Assembly: GCF_900220975.1 (NCBI RefSeq)
Contig: NZ_OBQD01000007.1
Span: 1-64,000, forward strand
Source: Rhizobium subbaraonis
GTDB taxonomy: Bacteria > Pseudomonadota > Alphaproteobacteria > Rhizobiales > Rhizobiaceae
Length of the DNA: 64,000 nucleotides
Direction of reading: 5' to 3'
Every line of letters starts with the position of its first letter. Positions within the stretch are counted from its first letter, which is position 1. Under the pieces are notes generated by a model. The model searched no databases. It was not told the DNA's origin and saw only the letters and a program-made list of their open reading frames with translations. Positions 1-8,159 of this stretch are shown one piece after another. Made by a program: the position numbers and the translations under genes.

Positions 1-1349
1 CCTAGGCAGATGTTACCGGAGACAATATTTCTGTTGTTTTGGGCCGCCCCATCGAATCCGTACGTCCCGTTGTTCATCAGGCGGTTTCCGGTGAACGTTA
101 CCTCCGCCGCTATTGATCGCACCCCGGCGCCAGTGTTGTCACGCACCAATGACCCAACGATTGACGCTGAAATCAGTTCGTGATTGATAAATATACCTTG
201 GGACGTGTTGCCGATGGCGTCAAAGCCGGTGATGCTGACATCCAACGGCAGTAGAGGGTTGTCTTGGGACACAACAACTCCGTTTACCCCATTGCCTACG
301 GCCGAGCCGCCCTTAACCGTGATCACACCTTTGATGTTGGTGGCTAGGTCTCCCCGCCCGCGCAAATGAAATCCGGCATTCCCGTTGCCTTCTGCGTGGC
401 AGTCGGTGATATCGAGGAGGTAGGCGCGGGGATCGAAACCCTTCTGCGCGTTGTTCCAAGAGCGGACGCGAGTCAGCCACACGCGATTGGCCGACTTGAT
501 GTCAATCCCATCCCCGGAGGTGGGGCTGGATGTTGACCAACCACCATTGGCCTCAATGTCGCAGTCTGTGATACGCACGTCATATTCAAGATTCTCGATA
601 CCCTGCAAGCCGATGCCGTAATAGATCGCGTTCTTGACGTGAACGCGCTCGATTGTGAGCCCCTTCGTTCCGGCGCCGCGGATGCCGTGATACCCCGCCA
701 TGACCCCTTGGGGGTCTGCCTGCTTGTTCCCGTCCACAGTCAAGTCAAGAATCTGGACGTTCTCGGCAAAGGTCTGGCAGCTGATGACGTGCATCGCCGC
801 GCCGGCAATCCGTTTAAAGATCGTGATCCCCTTGCCGGCGCCTTGGATTGTGACATTCGAGGGGACAGAAAGCCCGACCCCACCGAGCATGATTGTGCCG
901 CGCGGAAAGAGAACGACTCCGCCTCCAAGTGCACTGGCAAAGTCTATAGCATTCTGCGCGGCCACCCGGTCGTCAACGATCCCGTTAGCCTTCACTCCAA
1001 GCCAACGGGCATCAATCCGAATGGTGTCGACCAGCCCCCACCACGCGCCGTCTGCGGTTTGAAACTTCGCTGCGTGAGACGGCTCGCTTTCCACCTTCGC
1101 ATACAGTGCCCCGCCGCCGTCCCCGGCGACTTGATAACCATCGACTGTTAGGGAATCCGTACTAGCGGGTATACCAATGCCGGCCATATCGGCTACTGAT
1201 GGATACGGCTGAACAGCGGTCCTGACTGTCTCCACTGTCGGCGCTAGGGATTCTGGCGTGACGGCGATCTCGCTCGACGTACCTTCCGCCACGTCGTCTG
1301 GGGTTGCAGTCGGGATCTCAAAAACATGCGTATGGTATTGTACGGCCAT
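1..1349 (-). CDS. Phage tailspike-like protein with pectate-lyase-type beta-helix, C-terminus beyond the window
   Basis: An open frame runs from ATG at 1349 (preceded by GGAAGGA) leftward without a stop to the window edge, about 449 codons. Around residues 105-165 the sequence has the start of a right-handed beta-helix of the Pectate_lyase_3 type: a stretch with GVKANGIVDD, then GGGVVLFPRGT, then VTIQGAGKG. The remainder shows helix-rung patterns such as repeated ITDCDIEANGG-like turns. Family members at this place in phage genomes are receptor-binding or glycan-degrading tailspikes. The first 60 residues probably attach to the virion. It is the last leftward gene visible here. The substrate cannot be predicted from sequence. 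Confidence 0.8.
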   Translation of the reverse strand, partial: MAVQYHTHVFEIPTATPDDVAEGTSSEIAVTPESLAPTVETVRTAVQPYPSVADMAGIGIPASTDSLTVDGYQVAGDGGGALYAKVESEPSHAAKFQTADGAWWGLVDTIRIDARWLGVKANGIVDDRVAAQNAIDFASALGGGVVLFPRGTIMLGGVGLSVPSNVTIQGAGKGITIFKRIAGAAMHVISCQTFAENVQILDLTVDGNKQADPQGVMAGYHGIRGAGTKGLTIERVHVKNAIYYGIGLQGIENLEYDVRITDCDIEANGGWSTSSPTSGDGIDIKSANRVWLTRVRSWNNAQKGFDPRAYLLDITDCHAEGNGNAGFHLRGRGDLATNIKGVITVKGGSAVGNGVNGVVVSQDNPLLPLDVSITGFDAIGNTSQGIFINHELISASIVGSLVRDNTGAGVRSIAAEVTFTGNRLMNNGTYGFDGAAQNNRNIVSGNICL

Positions 1350-1397
1350 AGGTCGTCCTTCCCGCGATGGCAGGGTGTTTATGTCGTGCTTCGGCTG

Positions 1398-1574
1398 TCA
1401 GGGGGTCTCTAGATCCTCGACCCGGCCCTCTAGGGCCGTCAGATCCTGCCTAAGCGCCTTGAGGAGAGCGCTCAGGGGTACGTGAACAAATTCCCCATTG
1501 ATGAAGATGACGACGCGAATGGTCTCAGGATCGGAGACATCCGAAATCGCCTGGATCGGGAACTTTTCGCTCAT
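1398..1574 (-). CDS. Small phage tail-region protein
   Basis: A 58-residue frame whose ATG at 1574 overlaps the TGA of the collar protein upstream (ATGA), so it is probably translated by coupling; an ATG four codons earlier is less likely. The C-terminal half (LSALLKALRQDLTALEGRVEDLE) looks like a short coiled coil. It lies between the collar protein and the tailspike. Size and position would fit a small chaperone or adaptor for the fibres, but that is inference; no family is recognised. Confidence 0.6.
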   Translation of the reverse strand: MSEKFPIQAISDVSDPETIRVVIFINGEFVHVPLSALLKALRQDLTALEGRVEDLETP

Positions 1575-2671
1575 GTCTTGATGCAATACAGCAAGGCCAC
1601 GTTCCGGGGGCGCGTCTCGGAACCGCCGGCCGCGTTGGTTGTGAACGAGTGGCTGTGTGTGTCAGTGTTGGTCGTGAACGAATGGCTGTGGCTGTCTGTT
1701 GACGTTGTGAAGCCGTGCGAGTGGCTCCCGTCGGTACTAGTGTTCGTCGACCGCGAATTCGCTCCATCGGAGGCATAGAGGATCTGGTTCCCAGGGTCTA
1801 TAACGCTCTGCGTGCTTGCTGGGGTTTGCCCCGAAACCGTGTGATTGTGGCTGCCGCCGGAGTTCGTGGTGCCGGTGTGGCTATGCGAATCGCTTGATGT
1901 CGTACCCGTGTGGCTATGAGAGTTGCTGGCCGTGGTGCCGGTATGGGTATGCTCGTCAAAAGCGTGCGCCTGAGTAGAGCCAAACACACGGCCTGTGTCC
2001 ACACTTCGGCCGTCCGCCCACCCGCGGATGAACTCGCCGCGAAGCTCTGGGACATTGAACGTCGTCGATCTGTTCCCAGCGCCGAACGCGGTTCCGATCG
2101 CGGAGAACAGACCGGCATATGTCGTTCTCGAAACCGCCGCTCCGTTGCACTTGAGCCATCCGCTCGGGGCTGAATTTCGGGCGAAAGCGGAAACTGCGCC
2201 AGGCGGGACTTCAACTGTGGCCGCTAAAGGTGTGGGGTTCAGCAGAAGCCATGCCCCGGCACCTCCGTTCAGGAGCGTCGAGTAGACGACCTCGTAGATT
2301 CCGCCTATTTTCACCTCACCGCCGGATAGAGCAGTCTCGCCTGACGTCGTGAACTTCACTACCGGCTTGGAGCCCAGGGAATTAACGTTCAGGGACGTGG
2401 CAGCGGAGTTGTTGTTTGACGCGCGGAACGCCACACGCAGCCCGTTCGCAAGGGCAGAGAACGGCGTGGGAGCCGATACGGCAATGCCGTTCGCTGTCCC
2501 GGTCGCCGAGGCCACGCCGCCGAGATCGTCCAGCAGCTCCTTGATGCGCTGCATCATCACCCGCGCGGAGTTATTCACGGTGGAGGGCGGCTGCCCCTCT
2601 GCCCAATTGATGCTGCTATCCGCGTTCGCGTTGTTAGCCGCGATCCGAGACCATTCAAAAATGCTGCTCAT
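1571..2671 (-). CDS. Phage tail fibre protein with tail-collar domain and HxH repeats
   Basis: 366 residues. Residues about 155-235 form a phage tail collar domain: PPGAVSAFARNSAPSGWLKC, then FNVPELRGEFIRGW. This is followed by two arrays rich in HSH/HTH motifs (residues 241-277 and 315-346). HxH motifs in T4 short and long tail fibres bind metal ions along the trimer axis, so a slender metal-stabilised fibre tip is likely here. The N-terminus is probably the virion-attachment part. ATG at 2671; the next gene overlaps by ATGA. The call is secure at the level of tail fibre; the host receptor is unknown. Confidence 0.85.
   Translation of the reverse strand: MSSIFEWSRIAANNANADSSINWAEGQPPSTVNNSARVMMQRIKELLDDLGGVASATGTANGIAVSAPTPFSALANGLRVAFRASNNNSAATSLNVNSLGSKPVVKFTTSGETALSGGEVKIGGIYEVVYSTLLNGGAGAWLLLNPTPLAATVEVPPGAVSAFARNSAPSGWLKCNGAAVSRTTYAGLFSAIGTAFGAGNRSTTFNVPELRGEFIRGWADGRSVDTGRVFGSTQAHAFDEHTHTGTTASNSHSHTGTTSSDSHSHTGTTNSGGSHNHTVSGQTPASTQSVIDPGNQILYASDGANSRSTNTSTDGSHSHGFTTSTDSHSHSFTTNTDTHSHSFTTNAAGGSETRPRNVALLYCIKT
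1634..1951 (-). repeat. Two arrays of 11-residue (33-nt) HxH-type tandem repeats in the tail fibre gene
   Basis: Units of the type SNSHSHTGTT / SDSHSHTGTT occur in the first array and TDSHSHSFTTN / TDTHSHSFTTN in the second, separated by about 40 residues of non-repeat sequence. The near-identical 33-nt units could recombine and change fibre length. Confidence 0.75.
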
Positions 2672-2674
2672 GAG

Positions 2675-3349
2675 CTATATCACCCTGATTCGGAGTGCCT
2701 GGACGAGTTGGGAGAGGCCTGATGCTTGATCCCCGGAGGGGCCTACGATCTGGACCGGGGAAAACTGCGGGCCTTGGTCCTGCGCCATCGCCAGCATCCC
2801 GAAAATGTCGTTCGCGGTTTCACGCTTGGTTTTCGGGGCAGCTGCTTGCTGGACGGCGGCCGGTATGTTCGCGGGTGTCGGGGATACCGAGGGCTGGGCC
2901 GTCATGGTGGGGACGCCGCCGAAGATCGGTTTGTAGCTCTCCTGCCCCTTGGGGCCGTCCGGGACTGCCGATGTGGCCGGGGCGCCGCCGATCCCCGCCC
3001 TATTGTCCAGGCCGATGGCTTTCGCCCCATACCAGCGGCCCCAACCGTCTCGCGCTGCGGTATCGAGAGCATAGTCAATGCCCTTGAACGCATTTTCCGG
3101 CTTTCGAGGGTCTAGACCGGTCTGGCGGATGAAATCGTTTCCAAGCCCCGCCGGGAAGCCAGTTCCCTCGCCCCCTACCAGAAGCTGGAATGGACCGTAG
3201 GATGGCTCTCGGATACCATTCTTCCTTGCGTCCGACTGGCGGACAGGATCGGATAAGCCGCCCTCTGACTTCGCCACCCTCACGGCAATGTCGGGGTCAA
3301 TGCCGCGCTGGCGGGCAGCCGCACGGATGTATTCCTCTATGGTGTTCAT
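2675..3349 (-). CDS. Phage lysozyme/transglycosylase-like protein
   Basis: 224 residues from ATG at 3349, which is preceded by AAAGGTG; an upstream in-frame start would add 21 unconserved-looking residues. The N-terminal 120 residues look like a goose-lysozyme/SLT fold: a helical start, AKSEGG with a candidate catalytic Glu, SYGPFQLL, and GWGRWYG. The C-terminal half is rich in Pro and Ala with a short final helix. It could be the endolysin or a virion-borne peptidoglycan hydrolase used at entry. It sits 45 bp from a divergent small membrane protein, which suggests a lysis role, but this is inference. Confidence 0.6.
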   Translation of the reverse strand: MNTIEEYIRAAARQRGIDPDIAVRVAKSEGGLSDPVRQSDARKNGIREPSYGPFQLLVGGEGTGFPAGLGNDFIRQTGLDPRKPENAFKGIDYALDTAARDGWGRWYGAKAIGLDNRAGIGGAPATSAVPDGPKGQESYKPIFGGVPTMTAQPSVSPTPANIPAAVQQAAAPKTKRETANDIFGMLAMAQDQGPQFSPVQIVGPSGDQASGLSQLVQALRIRVI

Positions 3350-3394
3350 AGGGGCACCTTTGATTTTCCGTAATTTCAGGTAGAATCGCCGGCT

Positions 3395-3580
3395 ATGACC
3401 AGAAACCAGCAAGGCTTCCTCGCCGCGATCGCCCTAATCCTGTTTGGGATTGTGATGGGCGTCATTCATTTCCTAATCAGCGGCGTCAGCGAACAGTTTG
3501 GCGCCGGGGTTGTCGTCGGCCTTCTAATCGGCTTCGGACTTTTGTTCCTCGCCTCACGCCAGGCTAGAGAAACCCCTTAG
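3395..3580 (+). CDS. Small two-helix membrane protein, holin candidate
   Basis: 61 residues. Two strongly hydrophobic segments (about residues 9-30 and 36-53) separated by a short Ser/Glu turn, with a basic tail (SRQARETP). AGGTAGAA lies upstream of the ATG. It is transcribed opposite to its tail-region neighbours, starts 45 bp from the lysozyme-like gene, and its stop overlaps the end of the next leftward gene by 4 bp. Size, topology and neighbour fit a class II holin, but many small phage membrane proteins look alike. Confidence 0.55.
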   Translation: MTRNQQGFLAAIALILFGIVMGVIHFLISGVSEQFGAGVVVGLLIGFGLLFLASRQARETP

Positions 3581-4824
3581 CGCTGCTGTGATCCGGCCAC
3601 AGGTATTGCTTGGATCAGGAGTCTTGCTTCATCTGCTGCGATCTCGCCGCGCTTTGCTGCTTCCTGTACAAGCTTTATGGCCTGCGTAGCCTCTTGCGGG
3701 CTGATTGCATCGGCTGTCAGAATACGCGCAAGTTCCTGGTTACCTCTTTCCTGCGACGCAGATCTGATGCCGCCTGTTATCTTGTCTAGCACTGCGCCAG
3801 CCGCGTCACCGAAGCGCATATTTGCCGCCATCTTGAAAATTCCGTCGCCTGATTTGCCAACGGTCACGTCATTCTGGGCTGCCAGGCGAGCGGCGCTTTC
3901 GCTGTTGCCCGTCACAACGTCGCGAGTCCGTGCGAACGCTGCTTCTGCGTCGAGGGCGCCAAGCATCCGCTTCGCTTCTTCCGGGCCAACGAGAAGTTCC
4001 AGTTTTTCCTTATTGTAGCCCTGCGAGAAGAGGTTGCGAGCCGCAAGAGCGTCGTTGCGTGCAGTGCCCATGACGTCGGCCACAGCGGCTCGGCCGCCCT
4101 GCATGAATGCTTCTTTCTGTCCCTCGTCCATTTTCAGAAGACTGGTGCGAAGCTGGTTCGGGGTCATGCTACGCTTGAACACGGATTGGCCTTCCTCCAA
4201 GGCGTCGAGCACCGACGAAGGTCCTGAAAAGGCTTTGCGGGCCGCGGCATACTCAGGAACAGCGTCGTCAATCATGCCCACGAGCATGTCTTTCTGCTGC
4301 TGGAGTATGCGAGCTTCGTTGTTGCTACCCGCCCTCTTTGCGGCGGAGATAACGTCGTCAAGTGCGCGCTTGGTGAGGTCAAGCTGGCGAACGTCTGGGG
4401 TCGGTTTCCACGCGATCCCTTCATCCGCCGCCAATTCCTGCGCCTTCTTGAGTGCACGGTCCATTGATGGCCGCTTGAGGAGGGTCTCAAGTTCCTTCGT
4501 GAAAGGAACGGACTTGCCATAGGCTGCCTCATATAGCGGGGCGGATGCGGCTGCCCGCTTTGCAATAATATCGTCGGCGAGAGCAATAGTGTCGACGTTC
4601 TGGCCGATTGCCTCGTCGAGTGACGATGCTATTCGGCTACCCGCCTGCGCTTGGCGCTGCGAGACGGCGCTTCTAATGGTTTGCTGCGCCTCACCTGGCA
4701 ACGACGCCAGCGCCCCGGCTTGCCGCTGCAGGTTCGGGCCAAGGTCCATGACCATCGCGTTGTCGCCGAGGTCGGCCAACTTGGTGGCGATTGGGCACAG
4801 GTCGAAGGAGATGCGCCCACCCAC
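3577..4824 (-). CDS. Phage virion-type helical protein, start uncertain, possibly 5'-truncated
   Basis: Long helical, Ala/Glu-rich protein (up to 415 residues) with no catalytic motif I recognise. It resembles C-terminal portions of large phage internal-virion or ejection proteins. The only start giving the full frame is GTG at 4824, which lacks a ribosome binding site; ATG at 4755 is an alternative. Just upstream the sequence runs into the start region of a rightward gene at 4883. The natural N-terminus therefore may have been lost by deletion. The frame itself is intact and ends normally with TAG at 3577. Confidence 0.6.
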   Translation of the reverse strand: MGGRISFDLCPIATKLADLGDNAMVMDLGPNLQRQAGALASLPGEAQQTIRSAVSQRQAQAGSRIASSLDEAIGQNVDTIALADDIIAKRAAASAPLYEAAYGKSVPFTKELETLLKRPSMDRALKKAQELAADEGIAWKPTPDVRQLDLTKRALDDVISAAKRAGSNNEARILQQQKDMLVGMIDDAVPEYAAARKAFSGPSSVLDALEEGQSVFKRSMTPNQLRTSLLKMDEGQKEAFMQGGRAAVADVMGTARNDALAARNLFSQGYNKEKLELLVGPEEAKRMLGALDAEAAFARTRDVVTGNSESAARLAAQNDVTVGKSGDGIFKMAANMRFGDAAGAVLDKITGGIRSASQERGNQELARILTADAISPQEATQAIKLVQEAAKRGEIAADEARLLIQAIPVAGSQQR

Positions 4825-4882
4825 TGGATGCCCTTGCCCGCCGCCCCCTCCCTTTCCTCTGGCGCAGGAAGGAGTGAGGAAC

Positions 4883-5371
4883 GTGGGTGAACCGCTCGAT
4901 CCAGCCTTTCACCTATTGCCGGCCGAGCAGATCGACCGCGTTCTCGGACAGCACATGTGCGATATTGACCCAACATTTCTTGGGTTCACGAACATCTACC
5001 TCGCGCTGGCGTCGGTCATCCCGAAGCACTGGACGATTGTGGACCTCGGCTGCGCCTACGCCCCGCAGGCCTTCATCTTCAAGGACCACGAAACCTACAT
5101 CGGCGTTGACCTTGGCATTGCTAAGGAGCGGTTCGAGGCCGGGAACACGACGCACTACACGATGCCCATAGCCGAATTTATCGACAAGTACGGCGCTGAC
5201 TTCCATCAGGAAACGACCTTTGCGATCTGTTCCTACGTTCCGCCGTGGCAAAACGACAATATGGCTTTGGCCCGTGGAGCGTTCAAAAACGTGTTCACGT
5301 ACTATCCGGCAAGCCCTCGGGACAGATTTATCGCCATCCGCCAGGCAGCTAGCGGGGAAAGCGGGACATGA
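4883..5371 (+). CDS. Phage-encoded protein with Rossmann/methyltransferase-like fold
   Basis: 162 residues from GTG at 4883, chosen because GGAAGGAG lies 8 bp upstream. IVDLGCAYAPQA (about residues 50-61) followed by YIGVDL resembles motifs I and II of class I SAM-dependent methyltransferases. The catalytic motif of DNA methyltransferases (N/DPPY) is not seen; a CSYVPPW stretch occupies a comparable place. It opens a rightward set in which the next gene starts by ATGA overlap, so it is probably co-expressed with the excisionase-like and integrase genes. Function is unproven. Confidence 0.55.
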   Translation: MGEPLDPAFHLLPAEQIDRVLGQHMCDIDPTFLGFTNIYLALASVIPKHWTIVDLGCAYAPQAFIFKDHETYIGVDLGIAKERFEAGNTTHYTMPIAEFIDKYGADFHQETTFAICSYVPPWQNDNMALARGAFKNVFTYYPASPRDRFIAIRQAASGESGT

Positions 5372-5652
5372 GCGCACGCCGACCTTCCGTGATACCGTTC
5401 GGAAGCTGGCCGCCCAGAATGTCCGCGGACATGGCGGCCGGATACTGCGGAGAAAAGCACGTTGAGGACTTCCTCGAACGTGTCGGCACAACCTACCCTG
5501 CCCCGCGCGTGGTTGACACGACGCGCCGCAAGTTCTGGTATCGAGACGATCTCGATAAGGCAATGAACATCGCAACGGCCACGGGATCGACTGGGATGGG
5601 GGCTCTGTTCCGTGAAAAGATCAGGGAAAAGCGGAACCGTGGAACTGCCTAA
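5368..5652 (+). CDS. Excisionase/AlpA-like small DNA-binding protein
   Basis: 94 residues. The start overlaps the upstream stop (ATGA). The segment from WPPRMSADMAAGYCG through RRKFWYRDDLDKAM has the layout of a winged helix-turn-helix of the MerR/AlpA/excisionase type: an AAxYLG-like helix, a variable recognition helix and a terminal aromatic wing. Such genes often precede integrase genes and set the direction of recombination. The integrase frame overlaps its 3' end. Confidence in excisionase rests on fold-like pattern and place, not on a diagnostic motif. Confidence 0.6.
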   Translation: MSARRPSVIPFGSWPPRMSADMAAGYCGEKHVEDFLERVGTTYPAPRVVDTTRRKFWYRDDLDKAMNIATATGSTGMGALFREKIREKRNRGTA

Positions 5653-6829
5653 GCACGTTCACCGAGTTACGAAGAAACGGAAAAGCGGCTCAACGACCGT
5701 CTATACGTTCTTCACTAAGTTCCGGAACACAAAGGCAGCGTGGCCGTCGATCGCCCTCCCCGAGCCTCTGGAGCGCGACTTCGAGGCGCGCCTTGCCATA
5801 TGCGAAACGCTGGATCGTGACGATAAAGGTTTCATCCTGGCTGGCACGCGCCTACCAGACCACAAGGCGCCAGACTTCTGGAAGATTGCGGAAAGAGCCT
5901 TCGAAGGTCATATCCGCCGCGGCAGAGAGGGAGTGAAAGACTTCCGGTCGCTTGTCGAAGCCTTCCAAAGCGAGGCAAACCCATTCTGGACAAATCTGGC
6001 AGCCTCTACGCGCCGCGGATACACAGCGTCGGGGAAAATGATTGTCGAGTGCTGGGGTGACAGGCTGCCCGCCGATCTAACAACGGTCGACGCGCAGGAC
6101 GCCATAGACGCGCTTGGCGAGACGCCTGCAACAGCGAACCAGTTCCGCGCCTTCCTATCCCGGCTCGTCGCTTGGGGAGTGCCGCGAGGTTACTGCACAG
6201 CCAACGTCGTTGAGAAGACGGAGAAGGTTCCAGGTGGCGAGCCTTGGGTGCCGTGGCCGAACTGGGCGTTCGAGACTCTTTTCGAGCATGCACCCTTCCA
6301 TCTGCAGATGATCGCAGTGTCGGCGTTTTTCACCGGTCAGCGTCAGGTTGACGTCATTGGGATGAAAAAGCCGAAGAGCGACGACAAGACGATCGAGGTG
6401 CGCGCCCAGAAGACTAAGAACACTGTCTGGATCCCGATCCACTCGGAATATCGAAAGTGGATCGACCGCGCCCCGAAGTCCGATAGCATCATGCTCCATG
6501 CCGGCGCCCGCTCAGCCTTCTACAAGACCGCGGATGGCTTCCGGACGGAATGGCAGAAGCTGATGTCGCAGGATGAGTTCAAGCGATTCAGGGAGGATCG
6601 TATCGTCTTCCATGGGCTCCGGAAGAATGCCGTCATCAACCTTCTGGAGGTTGGTTGCACCGAGAGCCAGGCCGGAGCGATCTGCAACATGTCTTCGCAG
6701 ATGGTCCAGCACTATGGGCGAGAGGTTGCCCTACGTAGCCTTGCGAAAGATGCGATGAGACTGATGGAAGAGCGTTGGTCGGAAATAGAACCGTTGGCAT
6801 TCCGAAATAACGGTGATAGACAGGTATAA
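5612..6829 (+). CDS. int: Tyrosine recombinase, phage integrase
   Basis: 405 residues. A core-binding domain (about 110-200) is followed by a catalytic domain with Arg244 (TGQRQVD), a beta-hairpin lysine near 267-269, the pair His334/Arg337 (HGLR) and the nucleophile Tyr368 (VQHYG). The usual LGHSS motif reads ICNMSS, so the second conserved His is missing, a known variation in the superfamily. GTG at 5612 lies inside the previous gene; a second GTG at 5639 is possible. It reads toward the tRNA fragment ending at 6980, which marks the attachment site it would use. Confidence 0.93.
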   Translation: MKRSGKSGTVELPKHVHRVTKKRKSGSTTVYTFFTKFRNTKAAWPSIALPEPLERDFEARLAICETLDRDDKGFILAGTRLPDHKAPDFWKIAERAFEGHIRRGREGVKDFRSLVEAFQSEANPFWTNLAASTRRGYTASGKMIVECWGDRLPADLTTVDAQDAIDALGETPATANQFRAFLSRLVAWGVPRGYCTANVVEKTEKVPGGEPWVPWPNWAFETLFEHAPFHLQMIAVSAFFTGQRQVDVIGMKKPKSDDKTIEVRAQKTKNTVWIPIHSEYRKWIDRAPKSDSIMLHAGARSAFYKTADGFRTEWQKLMSQDEFKRFREDRIVFHGLRKNAVINLLEVGCTESQAGAICNMSSQMVQHYGREVALRSLAKDAMRLMEERWSEIEPLAFRNNGDRQV

Positions 6830-6933
6830 TTGCGGTTGCCAATTCGCTAATTGTTCACGAGATGTCTCGTAGTTTAGGCGATTATGTTGGAAACCGAAAA
6901 GCCGGAAAACCGGGCTATTCTTCAAAACACGAC

Positions 6934-6980
6934 AACTCTTAATCAGCGGGTCCACGGTTCGAGCCCGTGATCACCCACCA
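6934..6980 (+). other. Attachment site: 3' half of tRNA-Lys(CTT) at the right prophage junction
   Basis: The sequence contains an anticodon loop CTCTTAA (anticodon CTT at 6938-6940), a perfect T-arm CACGG-TTCGAGC-CCGTG (6953-6969), acceptor strand ATCACCC, discriminator A and an encoded CCA. The D-arm and 5' acceptor strand are absent; the upstream bases cannot complete a tRNA. It is therefore the displaced 3' copy left by integration and not a working gene. Identity as Lys rests on the CTT anticodon. Confidence 0.85.
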
Positions 6981-7397
6981 GACCTCCCCTTAGGGTTCAA
7001 GTTCCTGGAATTGCAGAGATTTTTTTGCGCACGCGCGACGTCTTCCGGCGGCTGTGCAGCAAAGGCTGCAGATGGCTACGGCCGCAGTGAGCGCAAGGTT
7101 CGACTCTCGAGCGCCTTCGACGTCTACCGCCCCCCAGGATCAACACTGTTCGCCCTGCGCGTTCGCGAATCTTGGCCAGATCAGACTGATCGGTCGGCCT
7201 TATGCGGTGTGCCTCGACCGCGCGGGCCCTCGCAGCGCGGTGACCTTCTGCTGCCATCACATCGTGCATGAAAAGCCGATAGCGGAGCCGCCTCTCCCAT
7301 CAGCCCTGCCACTCGTTGCCACATCTCCAGAGACGGTCGAGATGGCGTAGGCATCAATCTTGTCTGAACAACTGTTGTGCCGGGGGCCTCACCCGGC
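6981..7397. other. Intergenic region after the attachment site, no gene recognised
   Basis: About 420 bp between the prophage edge and the ABC transporter operon. Short open frames exist on both strands but none has a convincing start, codon pattern or family resemblance. It may hold remnants of an older integration and the transcription end of the ABC operon. Confidence 0.5.
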
Positions 7398-8159
7398 TCA
7401 TCCCAGATAATGGATATGCGGACGGCCGTGATGCATCGACCTTTCCACCCGCGCCTTCACGGAGAAGACGTCGCGCAGCAGCGCTTCCGTCAGCACCTCC
7501 TCGGGGGTGCCGGCGGCGGCGACGCGCCCGTTCTGCAGCACGATCAGGTGGTCGCAGAACATCGCCGCATGGTTGAGGTCGTGGAGGGCGACGACGCTGG
7601 TAACCGGCAGGCCGGCGACGAGGCGCAGCAGGCCGATCTGGTGTTGGATGTCGAGATGATTGGTCGGTTCGTCGAGAATGAGCTCGCGGGGCGATTGCGC
7701 CAGCGCGCGGGCAATGTGGACGCGCTGCTTCTCGCCACCCGACAAGCTCTGCCAGAAGTCGTTGCGCTTCTCGCCCATCCCTGCCCGTTCCAGTGCTTCT
7801 TCCACCGCCACCTCGTCGGCTTCCGACCATCCGGAGAACATGGACCGGTGCGGGAAGCGGCCGAGCTTTACAACGTCGATCACGCGCAGGTTGACGTTGG
7901 TCGTGGCATGCTGCTCGACGAAGGCGACGCGCTTCGCCAGCGCTCGGCGGCCGACTTCGCCTATGTCCCGGCCGTCGAGCGTGATACGGCCGGCGGACGG
8001 GGTCTTCAGTCCCCCGAGCAGGCGCAGGAGCGAGGTCTTGCCGGAGCCGTTGGGGCCAAGCAGGCCGAGCAACCGCCCGGGCTCAGCCCGCAGCGACACA
8101 CCGTCGAGGACGGTGCGCTTGCCGATCTTCCAGACGAGATTGTCAGCCGTGATGCTCAT
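7398..8159 (-). CDS. ABC transporter ATPase, iron-siderophore/cobalamin family
   Basis: 253 residues; ATG at 8159 overlaps the stop of the permease gene (ATGA). Walker A GPNGSGKT (35-42), signature LSGGEKQR (139-146), Walker B LILDEPTNHLD (160-170) and a switch His in ALHDLNHA are all present, so it should be an active ATPase. It resembles the FecE/BtuD/HmuV branch. It is the third gene of a tightly coupled binding protein-permease-ATPase operon and would power uptake at the inner membrane. The substrate is not clear from sequence. Confidence 0.9.
   Translation of the reverse strand: MSITADNLVWKIGKRTVLDGVSLRAEPGRLLGLLGPNGSGKTSLLRLLGGLKTPSAGRITLDGRDIGEVGRRALAKRVAFVEQHATTNVNLRVIDVVKLGRFPHRSMFSGWSEADEVAVEEALERAGMGEKRNDFWQSLSGGEKQRVHIARALAQSPRELILDEPTNHLDIQHQIGLLRLVAGLPVTSVVALHDLNHAAMFCDHLIVLQNGRVAAAGTPEEVLTEALLRDVFSVKARVERSMHHGRPHIHYLG

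Larger units (their letters stand above)
1..6980. mobile_element. Right end of a prophage integrated in a tRNA-Lys gene (left end outside the window)
   Basis: Seen: leftward tail, lysis and virion-type genes (1 to about 4824), a short rightward set ending in a tyrosine integrase (4883-6829), then a tRNA 3' fragment ending in CCA at 6980. Gene content changes to ordinary chromosomal genes right after it. The integrase reading toward the tRNA fragment is the standard arrangement for a tRNA-integrated phage. Because the fragment is the 3' half on the + strand, the reconstituted tRNA should lie at the other prophage end, left of this window. Whether the element is still inducible cannot be judged. 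Confidence 0.85.

Noticed and set aside
6981-7397. Small frames next to the attachment site as phage or defence genes
   Set aside because: No start sites with ribosome binding sequences and no recognisable domain; frames on several strands are equally open.
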